Positions 9,063 to 17,461 of a stretch of DNA of 64,000 nucleotides are shown in pieces. The DNA comes from Bacillota bacterium (lineage in GTDB: Bacteria; Bacillota_I; Bacilli_A; RFN20; CAG-826). The stretch's first letter is position 1. Every line of letters starts with the position of its first letter. The stretch spans positions 119,409-183,408 of the forward strand of contig JAEWMX010000005.1 of assembly GCA_023393065.1 (NCBI GenBank), read 5' to 3'. A program made the position numbers and the translations under genes. Under the pieces are notes generated by a model. It was given only the letters and a program-made list of their open reading frames with translations. It did no database searches and was not told the DNA's origin.

Positions 9063-10004
9063 TTAGTCGTTAGCGTGACCGGCTGAACCTAAGACGTTAA
9101 CCATCTTGTCAGCTACCAATTCAGTGATGGCTTTGAGGCCGGCATTAATAAATAAACGCGTATCGAATTCCTGAGGATTTTCGGTCAATGCCTTGCGGAT
9201 ACCGCCAACATAGGCGACGCGAATATCGGTGCCGACATTAATTTTGCATACGGCGCGCCTTGCCGCATCGCGAAGCATATCTTCGGGAATGCCGATCGCT
9301 TCCGGCATTTTGCCGCCGTATTTATTTAAGGTGTCAAGATAAGCCTTTGGAACACTTGAGGCCCCGTGGAGGACGAGGGGGAAGCCCGGAAGTTTCGCCT
9401 CAATTTCTTCGAGGATGTCAAAGCGGAGCTGCGGTTTTTGTCCCGGTTTGAATTTAAAAGCTCCGTGCGCCGTTCCGATGGCGATGGCTAAACTATCAAT
9501 TCCGGTTTTGCTGACGAACTCAACGACATCTTCCGGATGGGTAAAGTGACCGTATTTATCATCGACATTCAAGTCTTCTTCAATCCCGGCGATGGCGCCC
9601 AATTCGCTTTCGACACATACGCCGCGAGCATGAGCATACTCGACAACTTCTTTCGTGATTTCGATATTCTTCGCAAAATCATAGGCCGACGCATCTATCA
9701 TCACGCTGGTAAAACCGATATCGACGCATTCTTTGCACAATGGGGCATTCTTGCCGTGGTCGAGGTGCAAGACGACGGGGACGGTTATTTTTTTCATGGC
9801 GTCATCGATGGCATTCTTGATGAAATCCTTACCGATGAATTCGAGAGCGCCGCCGGAGATGGCGATGATAACCGGTGATTTGGTTTGCTCGGCAGCCTTT
9901 AAGACAGCTTTCATGATGTCGACATTATCGACATTAAAAGCTCCGATGGCGTATTTTCCTTTGTAGGCTTTGGCAAACAGTTCTTTGGACGTAACTAATG
10001 GCAT
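9063..10004 (-). CDS. fba: Class II fructose-bisphosphate aldolase (paralogue 1)
   Basis: This 313-residue zinc-dependent aldolase cleaves fructose-1,6-bisphosphate (or a related ketose bisphosphate) in glycolysis. It shows HLDHGK with the catalytic Asp and zinc His, SVMIDAS, ESELGAIAG, the second metal His in GTAHGAFKF, the phosphate loop VLHGASSVP and NVGTDIR. Length is normal. The start follows a strong AAGGAGG. It is immediately downstream of a second aldolase gene on the same strand, and by eye about half of the residues are the same in the two, so the pair is an old duplication. Which of the two is the glycolytic enzyme cannot be decided; one may act on tagatose or another bisphosphate. 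Confidence 0.93.
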   Translation of the reverse strand: MPLVTSKELFAKAYKGKYAIGAFNVDNVDIMKAVLKAAEQTKSPVIIAISGGALEFIGKDFIKNAIDDAMKKITVPVVLHLDHGKNAPLCKECVDIGFTSVMIDASAYDFAKNIEITKEVVEYAHARGVCVESELGAIAGIEEDLNVDDKYGHFTHPEDVVEFVSKTGIDSLAIAIGTAHGAFKFKPGQKPQLRFDILEEIEAKLPGFPLVLHGASSVPKAYLDTLNKYGGKMPEAIGIPEDMLRDAARRAVCKINVGTDIRVAYVGGIRKALTENPQEFDTRLFINAGLKAITELVADKMVNVLGSAGHAND

Positions 10005-10045
10005 ATTCTTTCCTCCTTATGCAATAGCATAACAATGTAATTAGT

Positions 10046-10981
10046 CTATACGCGATTGGCACTTTTAAAGACATTGGCCAATTTGTAAGCGACGAGATTC
10101 TGAGCAGCGGCTTTGGCCGGCGCTAAAAAATAGCGAGGCTCAAAGCGATTTGGATGGTCGGCGAGAGCTTTTCTGAGACCGCCGACATAAGCCATGCGAA
10201 AATCGGTACCGATGTTAATTTTGCAAACATTGATCGATGCAGCTTTGATAAGCAATTCTTCAGGAACGCCGATCGCGTCGTGAATATTGCCTCCATAGCG
10301 ATTGAAATTTTGAAGCAATTCGCCTGGCACGCTGCTCGCGCCATGCAGGACGAGCGGAAAGCCCGGCAACCTTTTTTTGATCTCTTCAAGAATGTCGAAT
10401 CGAAGAGCGGGAGTTTCTCCCGGGGCAAATTTTTGCATTCCGTGGACGGTTCCGATTGACACGGCGAGACTATCGACGCCGGTCTCTTCAACGAAGCGCA
10501 CGACATCTTCGATATTTGTATATCTATGTTCCGGACCTATTAAATCGGGATTTTCTTCATCTTTGGCAATCACACCCAATTCTCCCTCGACGCTGACACC
10601 TCTTTCATGTGCGTACTCGCACACTTCCTTAGTAATCTTGATATTTTCTTCAAGCGGACGATCCGATGCATCGATCATCACGCTCGTGAAACCTTCATCG
10701 ATACATGATTTGCACACTTCGATGCTCTTGCCGTGGTCGAGATGAATGGCAAAGGGAATCGTGATATCCTGCGCGACTACCTTAATTAAAATCTTTATAT
10801 TGCCCGGGTGCATAAACTCGCGCGAGCCTTGAGAAAAAGCCACCATGACCGGAGAGCGATTCTCCTCAGCGGCTTTGAGGACGGCTTGGACCATAGGGAT
10901 GCTATCGACATTAAAGCAACCGATGGCATATCCTTCTTCGTATGCTTTACTAAACATTTCCCTAGTGTTGACTAATGGCAT
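10046..10981 (-). CDS. fba: Class II fructose-bisphosphate aldolase (paralogue 2)
   Basis: This 311-residue class II aldolase carries the same catalytic set: HLDHGKS, SVMIDAS, GELGVIA, GTVHGMQKF, VLHGASSVP and NIGTDFRMAYVGG. It differs from its neighbour mainly in the loop around residues 150-165 and at the C-terminus. It is the promoter-proximal member of the pair, 41 bases before paralogue 1, with its own GGGGAG ribosome site, and is divergent from the ABC transporter operon across a 176-base control region containing a cre-like operator. Substrate preference cannot be settled by reading. Confidence 0.92.
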   Translation of the reverse strand: MPLVNTREMFSKAYEEGYAIGCFNVDSIPMVQAVLKAAEENRSPVMVAFSQGSREFMHPGNIKILIKVVAQDITIPFAIHLDHGKSIEVCKSCIDEGFTSVMIDASDRPLEENIKITKEVCEYAHERGVSVEGELGVIAKDEENPDLIGPEHRYTNIEDVVRFVEETGVDSLAVSIGTVHGMQKFAPGETPALRFDILEEIKKRLPGFPLVLHGASSVPGELLQNFNRYGGNIHDAIGVPEELLIKAASINVCKINIGTDFRMAYVGGLRKALADHPNRFEPRYFLAPAKAAAQNLVAYKLANVFKSANRV

Positions 10982-11070
10982 GCTGACTCCCCTGGCGACC
11001 TCTTAAAAACAGGTCCCTACTAATACGATATCACTAAAAATATTAGAACTAAATGAAAAAAATGTATATT

Positions 11071-11084
11071 TGTAAACGATTACA
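11071..11084. promoter_or_regulatory. cre/LacI-family operator TGTAAACGATTACA
   Basis: The site is an inverted repeat TGTAA-NCGN-TTACA and fits the CcpA cre consensus TGWAANCGNTNWCA. It lies 9 bases upstream of the -35 of the transporter promoter, a position typical of activation. The same pattern (TGTAATCGCTTACA) occurs at 63829 before another lipoprotein gene. It could also affect the divergent aldolase gene. Confidence 0.7.
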
Positions 11085-11093
11085 ATAAAAATA

Positions 11094-11122
11094 TTGTTTA
11101 TAAAAAATCACCGTGCTAAAAT
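11094..11122 (+). promoter_or_regulatory. Promoter of ABC transporter operon (TTGTTT-17-TAAAAT)
   Basis: TTGTTT at 11094-11099 and TAAAAT at 11117-11122 are separated by 17 bases. Transcription would start near 11129, giving a leader of about 30 bases containing the AGGAGG ribosome site of the 11158 gene. Confidence 0.6.
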
Positions 11123-11157
11123 ATTTTCAGAAAGATTCTAGGAGGATCATAAAAAAC

Positions 11158-12441
11158 ATGAAGAAAGCATTTGTATTTCTATGCGCTTCACTTTTCGTCA
11201 CGTCTGCCGTCGTCTTGACAGGCTGCAATCCGACTACCGATGATGGCTCAACCGCCGCGGTCGTCGAAAAAGCCAGCAAAATGACACTTGCAGAATTGGA
11301 AGCAGCTTCTAAAGCTGAAATGGAAGCTTCGACCTCAACATTCAAAGTCGTCGGCCTCACCTCAACTCTCGCCAAAGCGATGGTTAAGTTCTGTGAAACC
11401 TATGACTGGATGGAACTCGACGTCAACACCTATGTCAACAACAGCTATAAGGATTACGCCTTATTAACTGCCCTTGAACAGGCCGATACGTCATACTTTG
11501 CGGACTTTGCCCTCGTTCAAGATGCTCGCAGCTTGGCCGACTATCTCGAAGCCGGAATTACCGTCAACTATGTACCAAGCGACTATGAAGAACTCAATTT
11601 ACCTGAAGAAAACACTTACCCGTTAAAGGGCTTGTATTTCAATAAGATTTTCTTCTCTAATGAGAGACTCGGTGTCGATCTTAACAACATTTGGCAATTA
11701 GCCGGAAGCGCAGAAGATGCTAATCATTTGGATAACGTCTCCTTCCAGAGCCCAATTACCGAACAAATTAACATGTCGTTCATTCTCAGCCTCTACGACG
11801 AAGCCAATCAGGCAAGAATCGAAGAAGCTTATGAGAATTACTATGGAACCGCTTGGGCCGCTAGCGAAGATTACGATTCATGCGGTGAACAATTCGTTCA
11901 CGAATTTGTCGCCAACATTTCCAGATGGCACTCCAGCGATGGCACAGCCATGAAGAAAACCCAATACGAAGAAACCGCTCAAGAAGGTGTCGATCCCTTC
12001 GTTTATTATGGCGCGTTTGCCAAAATGAAGGATGCCGCCGGATCAGTCTATGGTGAAGAAACTGCTATGGTCACCGTCGATTGGGATAAGGAAATTGATG
12101 GATTTAACGGCTTTATGTATGCAATGTATAGCCAAATCGTCAAAAACGCCGCACACCCATACACCGCCTGCTTGTACGCCCGCTTCCTTTTAACTCCTGA
12201 GAGCTACGAAGCCATGTGCTACAATTCCAGCACTCCAAATAGCCTTGGCGATCCAGCCAATATGTATGGCTATTACTATCCATGCACTTCGACCACAGTT
12301 GGCATCAACGACAACGACTGGTCCAAAGAAGAGTGGATTGAAAAATCGATTAACGAAGATTTCGATTACCTAGCTACCGTCAAAGGTGCTCGCATCAACG
12401 AAATCCTGGCCCTCGTTGCCGAAAACTCCAAAGCTTCCTAA
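11158..12441 (+). CDS. ABC transporter substrate-binding lipoprotein (AfuA/FbpA-like operon)
   Basis: This 427-residue lipoprotein has a signal peptide and lipobox VLTGC (Cys22). The mature part looks like a periplasmic-binding-protein type II fold. It leads an operon with a fused double permease and a PotA/FbpC-type ATPase, an arrangement typical of Fe(III), polyamine or sugar-phosphate importers (AfuABC class). The start at 11158 is chosen because the lipoprotein signal starts there and AGGAGG lies upstream; an in-frame ATG at 11113 overlaps the -10. The cre-like operator and neighbouring aldolase and RpiR genes favour a carbon substrate such as a sugar phosphate over iron, but this is inference. 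Confidence 0.8.
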   Translation: MKKAFVFLCASLFVTSAVVLTGCNPTTDDGSTAAVVEKASKMTLAELEAASKAEMEASTSTFKVVGLTSTLAKAMVKFCETYDWMELDVNTYVNNSYKDYALLTALEQADTSYFADFALVQDARSLADYLEAGITVNYVPSDYEELNLPEENTYPLKGLYFNKIFFSNERLGVDLNNIWQLAGSAEDANHLDNVSFQSPITEQINMSFILSLYDEANQARIEEAYENYYGTAWAASEDYDSCGEQFVHEFVANISRWHSSDGTAMKKTQYEETAQEGVDPFVYYGAFAKMKDAAGSVYGEETAMVTVDWDKEIDGFNGFMYAMYSQIVKNAAHPYTACLYARFLLTPESYEAMCYNSSTPNSLGDPANMYGYYYPCTSTTVGINDNDWSKEEWIEKSINEDFDYLATVKGARINEILALVAENSKAS

Positions 12442-12478
12442 TTATCGTATTACGATAACTTAGCTGCTATTTGAAGAA

Positions 12479-12515
12479 AACGGGAGAAATCCTTTGGTCT
12501 GGGGTTTCTCCCGTT
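12479..12515 (+). terminator. Intercistronic hairpin without a T-run
   Basis: AACGGGAGAAA...CC pairs with GG...TTTCTCCCGTT to give a long stem between the binding-protein and permease genes. There is no T-tract, so it is more likely an mRNA-stabilising or partial-termination element that keeps binding-protein mRNA in excess than a true terminator. A second small palindrome (TTATCGTA / TACGATAA) lies just after the stop codon. Confidence 0.5.
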
Positions 12516-12541
12516 GCTAATATATAGGCGGAATATAATTC

Positions 12542-14419
12542 ATGAAAAAAATGTCCTTAAGCAAGATATGGAATAAAACAAAAACTTTCTTTTCCAAACC
12601 CGCTAACATCATCTTGCTCTTCTTCACAATCTTGTTGACGGTTACCGTCATTTACCCACTTATTTCCTTAGTTCTCGACTCTTTCATCGTCCAGAGCATT
12701 TCCGAAGCTCGCGAGATCAACGAAATATGGGGTACAGCCGTCAAAAAAGGCGACTTCACTTTCGCCCAATGGCCGAATCTCCTCTTTAACGAAAATCCCG
12801 AATACTCACTCTACTTTTTCTGGCAACCGCTCAATCGTTCAATTTTAATGGCCTTGTTGGCCTGTGTTATCGCGGTTCTCGGCGGCGGTGTATTAGCTTG
12901 GTTAATCACCCGCAGCAACCTACCGATGAAAAAGTACATTTCGGCCGTATTCATCTTTCCGTATATCATGCCCTCGTGGTCAATCGCCATGTTTTGGGAA
13001 AACTTCTTTAAGAACACGAACATCGCCGCATCAAATGGAACAGGTATTTTGCAAGCCGTCACCGGCATTTGCGTCCCTGAGTTTCTCGTCTATGGTCTTG
13101 TCCCATGCGCCTTAGTTCTCGGTATTCACTACGCGCCTTTTGCCTACATCCTCATCGGCGGCATCTTGCGCAACATGGACGCGAACCTCGAAGAAGCAGC
13201 GACAATCCTTAAATCATCAAGATTAAAAATCTTGAGAAGAATTACTTTGCCAATTGTCGCTCCGGCATTGATCTCGACCATCTTACTTGTTTTTGCAAGT
13301 TCGATCTCAAGTTATACGGTTCCCGCTTTCTTAAATGCCAACAATAGTTTTACCTCGATTTCAATCGCGATGCGCGGTTTGATTATTACTGCAGGCAAGA
13401 AAGGCCAAGGCTATGTCGTGGCGGTTATCTTGCTCGCGTTTAGCGTTTTAATCTTGACCATTAACAATTGGTTTACACGCTCGCGAAGAAGCTTTACGAC
13501 GGTCAGCGGAAAATCTGGACAAGTATCCAAATTCCGCATCGGCAACAAACCGTGGATTAAATGGGTTGTCGCTAGCGTCATCGTCTTAGTGGTTTCGTTC
13601 TTCGCTGTCTTTCCTCTCGTCTCGTTCGTCCTCGAAAGTTTACAAGAGACGGCCGGAAATTATGCTTCAATGACTTTTAAATACTGGTTTAGCCCGGAAA
13701 ACTTCGATGTCCGCATTACCGCTCAAGGTCAATCGTCGCAAGGCATATTTTATAATTCCACAATCTGGAAAGCGTTCGGACGGAGCGTCTTGGTCGCAGC
13801 GGTGGTGGCGATGGTGGCTGGCACCTTTGGCATTCTCATCGGCTATGCCGTCAGCAAAAATCGGCGTAACCGCGTCGCCAACTACGTTTCAAGCACCGCT
13901 TTCCTGCCCTATTTGATTCCGGCTTTAAGCTTTGGCGCCATCTTCTTTTCCTTAACTTTTAAAGAAGGTTTCCAATGGCTCAATGTCTCGACGACTAATA
14001 ACGAATGGTCAGCTGTGGCGATTTGCGTTTTAGTGGCCTCAATAAAATTTTTACCTTTCGCATCGCGAAGTGGCACGAATGCCATGCTTCAGGTTTCAGG
14101 CGAAATCGAAGAAGCTGCCATCATCACCGGCTGCCCGTGGTGGAAGCGCATGACTCACGTCTTATTTCCAATTCAAAAATCGAGCTTAATCAGCGGCTAT
14201 CTTTTGCCATTTATCTCTTGCATGCGCGAATTGACGCTATTTATTCTCATCACCTCGAGCTTCTCCCTAATTACAAATGTTCTGCAGTTTTATAATGTCT
14301 ACGGCATGACTCAGATGAGCAATGCCATCAACCTTTTAATTGTCGTCTTCGTCATCGGTGTCAACTTCTTAATAAATAAATTGACCGGTGCATCTATTGA
14401 TAAAGGTATAGGAGGCTAA
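12542..14419 (+). CDS. ABC transporter permease, two fused membrane domains (FbpB-like)
   Basis: This 625-residue protein contains two binding-protein-dependent transport permease domains in tandem, about 12 membrane segments in all. Each domain carries a coupling (EAA) loop: EEAATILKSSRLKILRRITLP near residue 220 and EEAAIITGCPWWKRMTHVLFP near residue 535. Fusion of both permeases in one chain is characteristic of the iron/sugar-phosphate (FbpB/AfuB) family. It lies 100 bases after the binding-protein gene and 5 bases before the ATPase gene, so all three are one operon. It forms the transmembrane channel of the importer. Confidence 0.92.
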   Translation: MKKMSLSKIWNKTKTFFSKPANIILLFFTILLTVTVIYPLISLVLDSFIVQSISEAREINEIWGTAVKKGDFTFAQWPNLLFNENPEYSLYFFWQPLNRSILMALLACVIAVLGGGVLAWLITRSNLPMKKYISAVFIFPYIMPSWSIAMFWENFFKNTNIAASNGTGILQAVTGICVPEFLVYGLVPCALVLGIHYAPFAYILIGGILRNMDANLEEAATILKSSRLKILRRITLPIVAPALISTILLVFASSISSYTVPAFLNANNSFTSISIAMRGLIITAGKKGQGYVVAVILLAFSVLILTINNWFTRSRRSFTTVSGKSGQVSKFRIGNKPWIKWVVASVIVLVVSFFAVFPLVSFVLESLQETAGNYASMTFKYWFSPENFDVRITAQGQSSQGIFYNSTIWKAFGRSVLVAAVVAMVAGTFGILIGYAVSKNRRNRVANYVSSTAFLPYLIPALSFGAIFFSLTFKEGFQWLNVSTTNNEWSAVAICVLVASIKFLPFASRSGTNAMLQVSGEIEEAAIITGCPWWKRMTHVLFPIQKSSLISGYLLPFISCMRELTLFILITSSFSLITNVLQFYNVYGMTQMSNAINLLIVVFVIGVNFLINKLTGASIDKGIGG

Positions 14420-14424
14420 TTGTC

Positions 14425-15540
14425 ATGCCAAGAATCGAATTAATCAACGTAACAAAAAGATGGGGCCACTTTGTGGCTGTCGATAATTTAACGATGGTCA
14501 TCGAAGACCGCGAATTCGTCACTTTGCTCGGGCCGTCTGGTTGTGGCAAAACGACGACGCTGCGCATGATTGCTGGCCTAGAAACGCCGACATCTGGAAA
14601 AATTATTATCGGCGACCGCGTCGTCTTTGATAGCGACAAAGGTATCAATATTTCGGCCTCCAACCGCGATATCGGTTTTCTTTTTCAAAACTATGCCCTC
14701 TGGCCGCATATGACCGTCTATAAAAACATTTCCTTTGGCCTAGAGAATTTAAAGTGGAAAAAAGAAGATATTAAGAATCGCGTCGACGAAGTCATGAAGA
14801 CTTTGCAAATATCAGAGTTCCGCGATCGCTACCCTAGCGAGTTGAGCGGCGGTCAGCAGCAACGCGTCGCGATCGCACGCACTCTCGCCCCGAAACCTCA
14901 AGTCTTATTTATGGACGAACCCCTTTCAAATCTCGATGCCAAACTGCGCGGCGAGATGAGAACCGAGCTCAAAAGACTTCATCGCGACACCGACTCTACT
15001 TTTGTCTACGTGACACACGATCAATTGGAGGCGATGACTCTCGCAACGAGAACATGCCTAATTCACAAAGGCCTCATGCAGCAATACGATAAGCCGCTGA
15101 ATGTCTATAATCATCCGACCAATTTATTCGTTGCCGACTTTGTCGGAAGTCCGACGATGAACTTCTTGAAAGCCAAAGCCAAAAAGATATCCGAAAAAGT
15201 TTTACACCTCGAAGTCTTGGATATCAAAATCAAATATACGAGCAACGAGGCCGTCGATTTAAAATCTGAAAATGTCATCATCGGCATTCGTCCGGAATTT
15301 CTTCTGATCAAGGATGATGGCTCAATTAAGGGGCTTGCGTATTCGACGCTGCCATCCGGCATGGAGACGACGGTAAAAATAAACTTAAAAGATACGATTT
15401 TGTCAGCCGTGCAATTCGGTGCCGTCGACTATGCCTTTGATCAGAAGATTAACTTCGATATCATTGGAAAAGGCATCGTCCTCTTCGACGAAGAATCAAA
15501 AGTTAGCATCGCATTAGGCTCTTGCGAAGTTATAAAATAG
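14425..15540 (+). CDS. ABC transporter ATP-binding protein (PotA/FbpC/UgpC type)
   Basis: This 371-residue ATPase has Walker A GPSGCGKTT (residues 36-44), Q-loop LFQNYALWPH, signature LSGGQQQR, Walker B VLFMDEP, D-loop SNLDAK and the switch THDQ. Residues beyond about 240 form the C-terminal TOBE-type regulatory domain. It energises the importer encoded by the two preceding genes. Because proteins of this type can serve several CUT1 sugar transporters, it is also a candidate to power the glycan ABC system at 45379-48426, which has no ATPase of its own. The ribosome site AGGAGG lies 9-10 bases upstream. Confidence 0.95.
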   Translation: MPRIELINVTKRWGHFVAVDNLTMVIEDREFVTLLGPSGCGKTTTLRMIAGLETPTSGKIIIGDRVVFDSDKGINISASNRDIGFLFQNYALWPHMTVYKNISFGLENLKWKKEDIKNRVDEVMKTLQISEFRDRYPSELSGGQQQRVAIARTLAPKPQVLFMDEPLSNLDAKLRGEMRTELKRLHRDTDSTFVYVTHDQLEAMTLATRTCLIHKGLMQQYDKPLNVYNHPTNLFVADFVGSPTMNFLKAKAKKISEKVLHLEVLDIKIKYTSNEAVDLKSENVIIGIRPEFLLIKDDGSIKGLAYSTLPSGMETTVKINLKDTILSAVQFGAVDYAFDQKINFDIIGKGIVLFDEESKVSIALGSCEVIK

Positions 15541-15581
15541 CTTTTTTCAAAACTCCGTTATCAATAAGCGTTTGCTTTTGA

Positions 15582-15587
15582 TATATT
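15582..15587 (+). promoter_or_regulatory. -10 box (TATATT) placed for a leaderless transcript
   Basis: TATATT ends 9 bases before the ATG at 15597, and no Shine-Dalgarno site lies between. TTATCA at 15558-15563 is a possible -35 with 18-base spacing. Transcription would start close to the A of ATG. Confidence 0.45.
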
Positions 15588-15596
15588 TAAGTATCC

Positions 15597-16538
15597 ATGG
15601 AAAACCTCGAAAACCAGACAAACGAGATTGGTGAAAAATCCAAGAAAAACTTGCCCAAACCATATTTACTGACGCGAATCATGGCTTCTTTCTTGGATTT
15701 TTTTCTTGCTTGTCTTCTATTTGTTGGTTTTGAAGCCACTCTATATTTCACTCTTTTTGAACCTTTGGGCTATCATCGCTTGATGGATGAATCACAAGCC
15801 GTGCTCCAAGATTCGCACCTTTATATTCTCGACGATGAACGCGGCTTGTTTACCATTACCGAAGTCTATGATGAAAATTTGACGCCCGAAGAAAACTACG
15901 ATATTCCACTTACTTATTACTATACAAATGATCCGCGAGCTATCGCTGACAACCGCCTTGCCCGCTATCACAATTCTAAAATCGTTTCCGGCTATTTTGT
16001 CGAGGAGAGCGAAGGCGTTTTTGTTCGCGCCGAAGGAGCCGATGACAATGAAGTCAAAGCTTTTTTCGTCTCGGCATATGACGATGCCATCATATTCCTT
16101 GAACGCGATCCGGTATATTTAAACGGTGTTAATAAGACTTTTTACATCGTGATTTTTACGAGCCTTTTTAGCGCGACCTTAGCGATGGCAATCATCCACC
16201 TTCTCATCCCTCTTTTGATGAAGAACGGGCAGACGCCTTTTAAACTTGTATTTAAACTGTGCATCGCAGACGCCCGCGACGATACGCGAGTAAAAAAAGG
16301 ACAAGTCGTCGTCCGTTTTGTCATCTTGCTCTTGTTTAATATTTGGGTGCCGATACTATTATTTGCTCGCTTTTCGTACTTCACGCTAATTCCTGTCTTC
16401 ATTTCGATTATTTTAATGTCGCTTACGAAAACCTTTTCGGGACCGCATGACTATGTGGCGAAAACTTATATCGTCTCTAATCGCGACATATCGATACCCG
16501 AGCACGTCAAAGTTGATGAAGGGAATAATTCGCAATAA
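15597..16538 (+). CDS. RDD family membrane protein
   Basis: This 313-residue protein has an RDD-like first membrane segment (RIMASFLDFFLACLLF, residues 24-39), a long hydrophilic extracytoplasmic section (about 55-190), then two or three more membrane helices with the conserved PFKLVFKLCIADA between them. RDD proteins have been linked to transport or stress tolerance, but most are uncharacterised. It has no ribosome site and a -10-like box close upstream, so it may be translated from a leaderless mRNA. The following phosphatase gene starts 12 bases after its stop. Confidence 0.75.
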   Translation: MENLENQTNEIGEKSKKNLPKPYLLTRIMASFLDFFLACLLFVGFEATLYFTLFEPLGYHRLMDESQAVLQDSHLYILDDERGLFTITEVYDENLTPEENYDIPLTYYYTNDPRAIADNRLARYHNSKIVSGYFVEESEGVFVRAEGADDNEVKAFFVSAYDDAIIFLERDPVYLNGVNKTFYIVIFTSLFSATLAMAIIHLLIPLLMKNGQTPFKLVFKLCIADARDDTRVKKGQVVVRFVILLLFNIWVPILLFARFSYFTLIPVFISIILMSLTKTFSGPHDYVAKTYIVSNRDISIPEHVKVDEGNNSQ

Positions 16539-16550
16539 AAGGAATCTACC

Positions 16551-17297
16551 ATGTTTTTAAAATTCACCACCATCGATAACATTCGCGATTTAGGAGGTAT
16601 CCAAACCGCGGATGGCCACACGATTGTTCTCAATCGCCTCTTTCGCAGCAGCGATCTTCACAAACTTTCCAAAAAAGAACTAGACATTTTGAAAAAAGAC
16701 TATGACCTTCGCGTCGTAATCGATTTTCGCTCGACGAAATCGAGCATCGATCGCCGCGATCTAATCGATGAAAGCATCAAGTACTATCACAAATACACTT
16801 TAAAATTCTTAGAAACAAATTCCTACAACGAAGAAATTACGGTGGAGCCAGACGAATTTTTTAAGGATGTCTATCGCCGTCTTGCTTTGCAAGAAGAGGC
16901 GATTGAAGCATATCGCAAATTCTTCCGTCTCATCATCGAAAATGAGGAAGGGGCGATTTTGTGGCATTGTACCTCGGGCAAAGATCGGACGGGAATTGCC
17001 GCCGCCTTGCTCCTCAGGGTGCTTGGATGTGATCTGGAAACCATCTATCAGCAACATTTCCGCACCAACGAAATTACCATTCCGATATTGAAAGAAAAGT
17101 TAAAAGAAATTGATCCTGATGATAAGCAGAAAATCAAATATTATGAAGCTTACTATATCACGAAAAAGGAATACATAGATGAGTACTTTAATGCCGTGAA
17201 CGAAAAGTATAACTCAATTGATGATTACATCCTTAATCAGTTAAAAGTTTCAGAAAGCAGCAAACGAGTTTTGCGGGACCGATATTTGAATAAATAG
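16551..17297 (+). CDS. Tyrosine-protein phosphatase family protein (IphP/LipA-like)
   Basis: This 248-residue protein shows the protein-tyrosine phosphatase P-loop HCTSGKDRTG (Cys140, Arg146), the N-terminal NIRDLGG motif common to this bacterial family, and DFRST near residue 58. Related enzymes hydrolyse phosphotyrosine or phosphoinositides, and some act on sugar or nucleotide phosphates. No signal peptide is seen, so it is cytosolic. AAAGGAAT precedes the start. It follows the RDD gene in one operon and lies just upstream of the RpiR regulator gene. Confidence 0.9.
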   Translation: MFLKFTTIDNIRDLGGIQTADGHTIVLNRLFRSSDLHKLSKKELDILKKDYDLRVVIDFRSTKSSIDRRDLIDESIKYYHKYTLKFLETNSYNEEITVEPDEFFKDVYRRLALQEEAIEAYRKFFRLIIENEEGAILWHCTSGKDRTGIAAALLLRVLGCDLETIYQQHFRTNEITIPILKEKLKEIDPDDKQKIKYYEAYYITKKEYIDEYFNAVNEKYNSIDDYILNQLKVSESSKRVLRDRYLNK

Positions 17298-17383
17298 CCT
17301 GTTTTTGTGTCATAAAGCCTTTTTTTGAGGGCATAAAGGAGCGAAAAACAGAAAACACAAACACAATTATGAAAATTGTTATA

Positions 17384-17410
17384 CAATGAATTTGAAAATT
17401 TTATTCATTG
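17384..17410. promoter_or_regulatory. Inverted repeat upstream of rpiR-type gene, candidate operator
   Basis: CAATGAAT and ATTCATTG are separated by 11 AT-rich bases, overlapping a TACAAT -10-like box at 17382-17387. The location 50 bases before the regulator gene suggests autoregulation. Confidence 0.45.
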
Positions 17411-17461
17411 CTATTACAAAATTTGATTTTCGCTTTTGGCTTAACTTAAAGGAGACGCTAT

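Noticed and set aside
10154..10745. Overlapping plus-strand open frames opposite the second aldolase gene
   Set aside because: They mirror the codon pattern of the aldolase on the other strand; no start signals and no recognisable protein.
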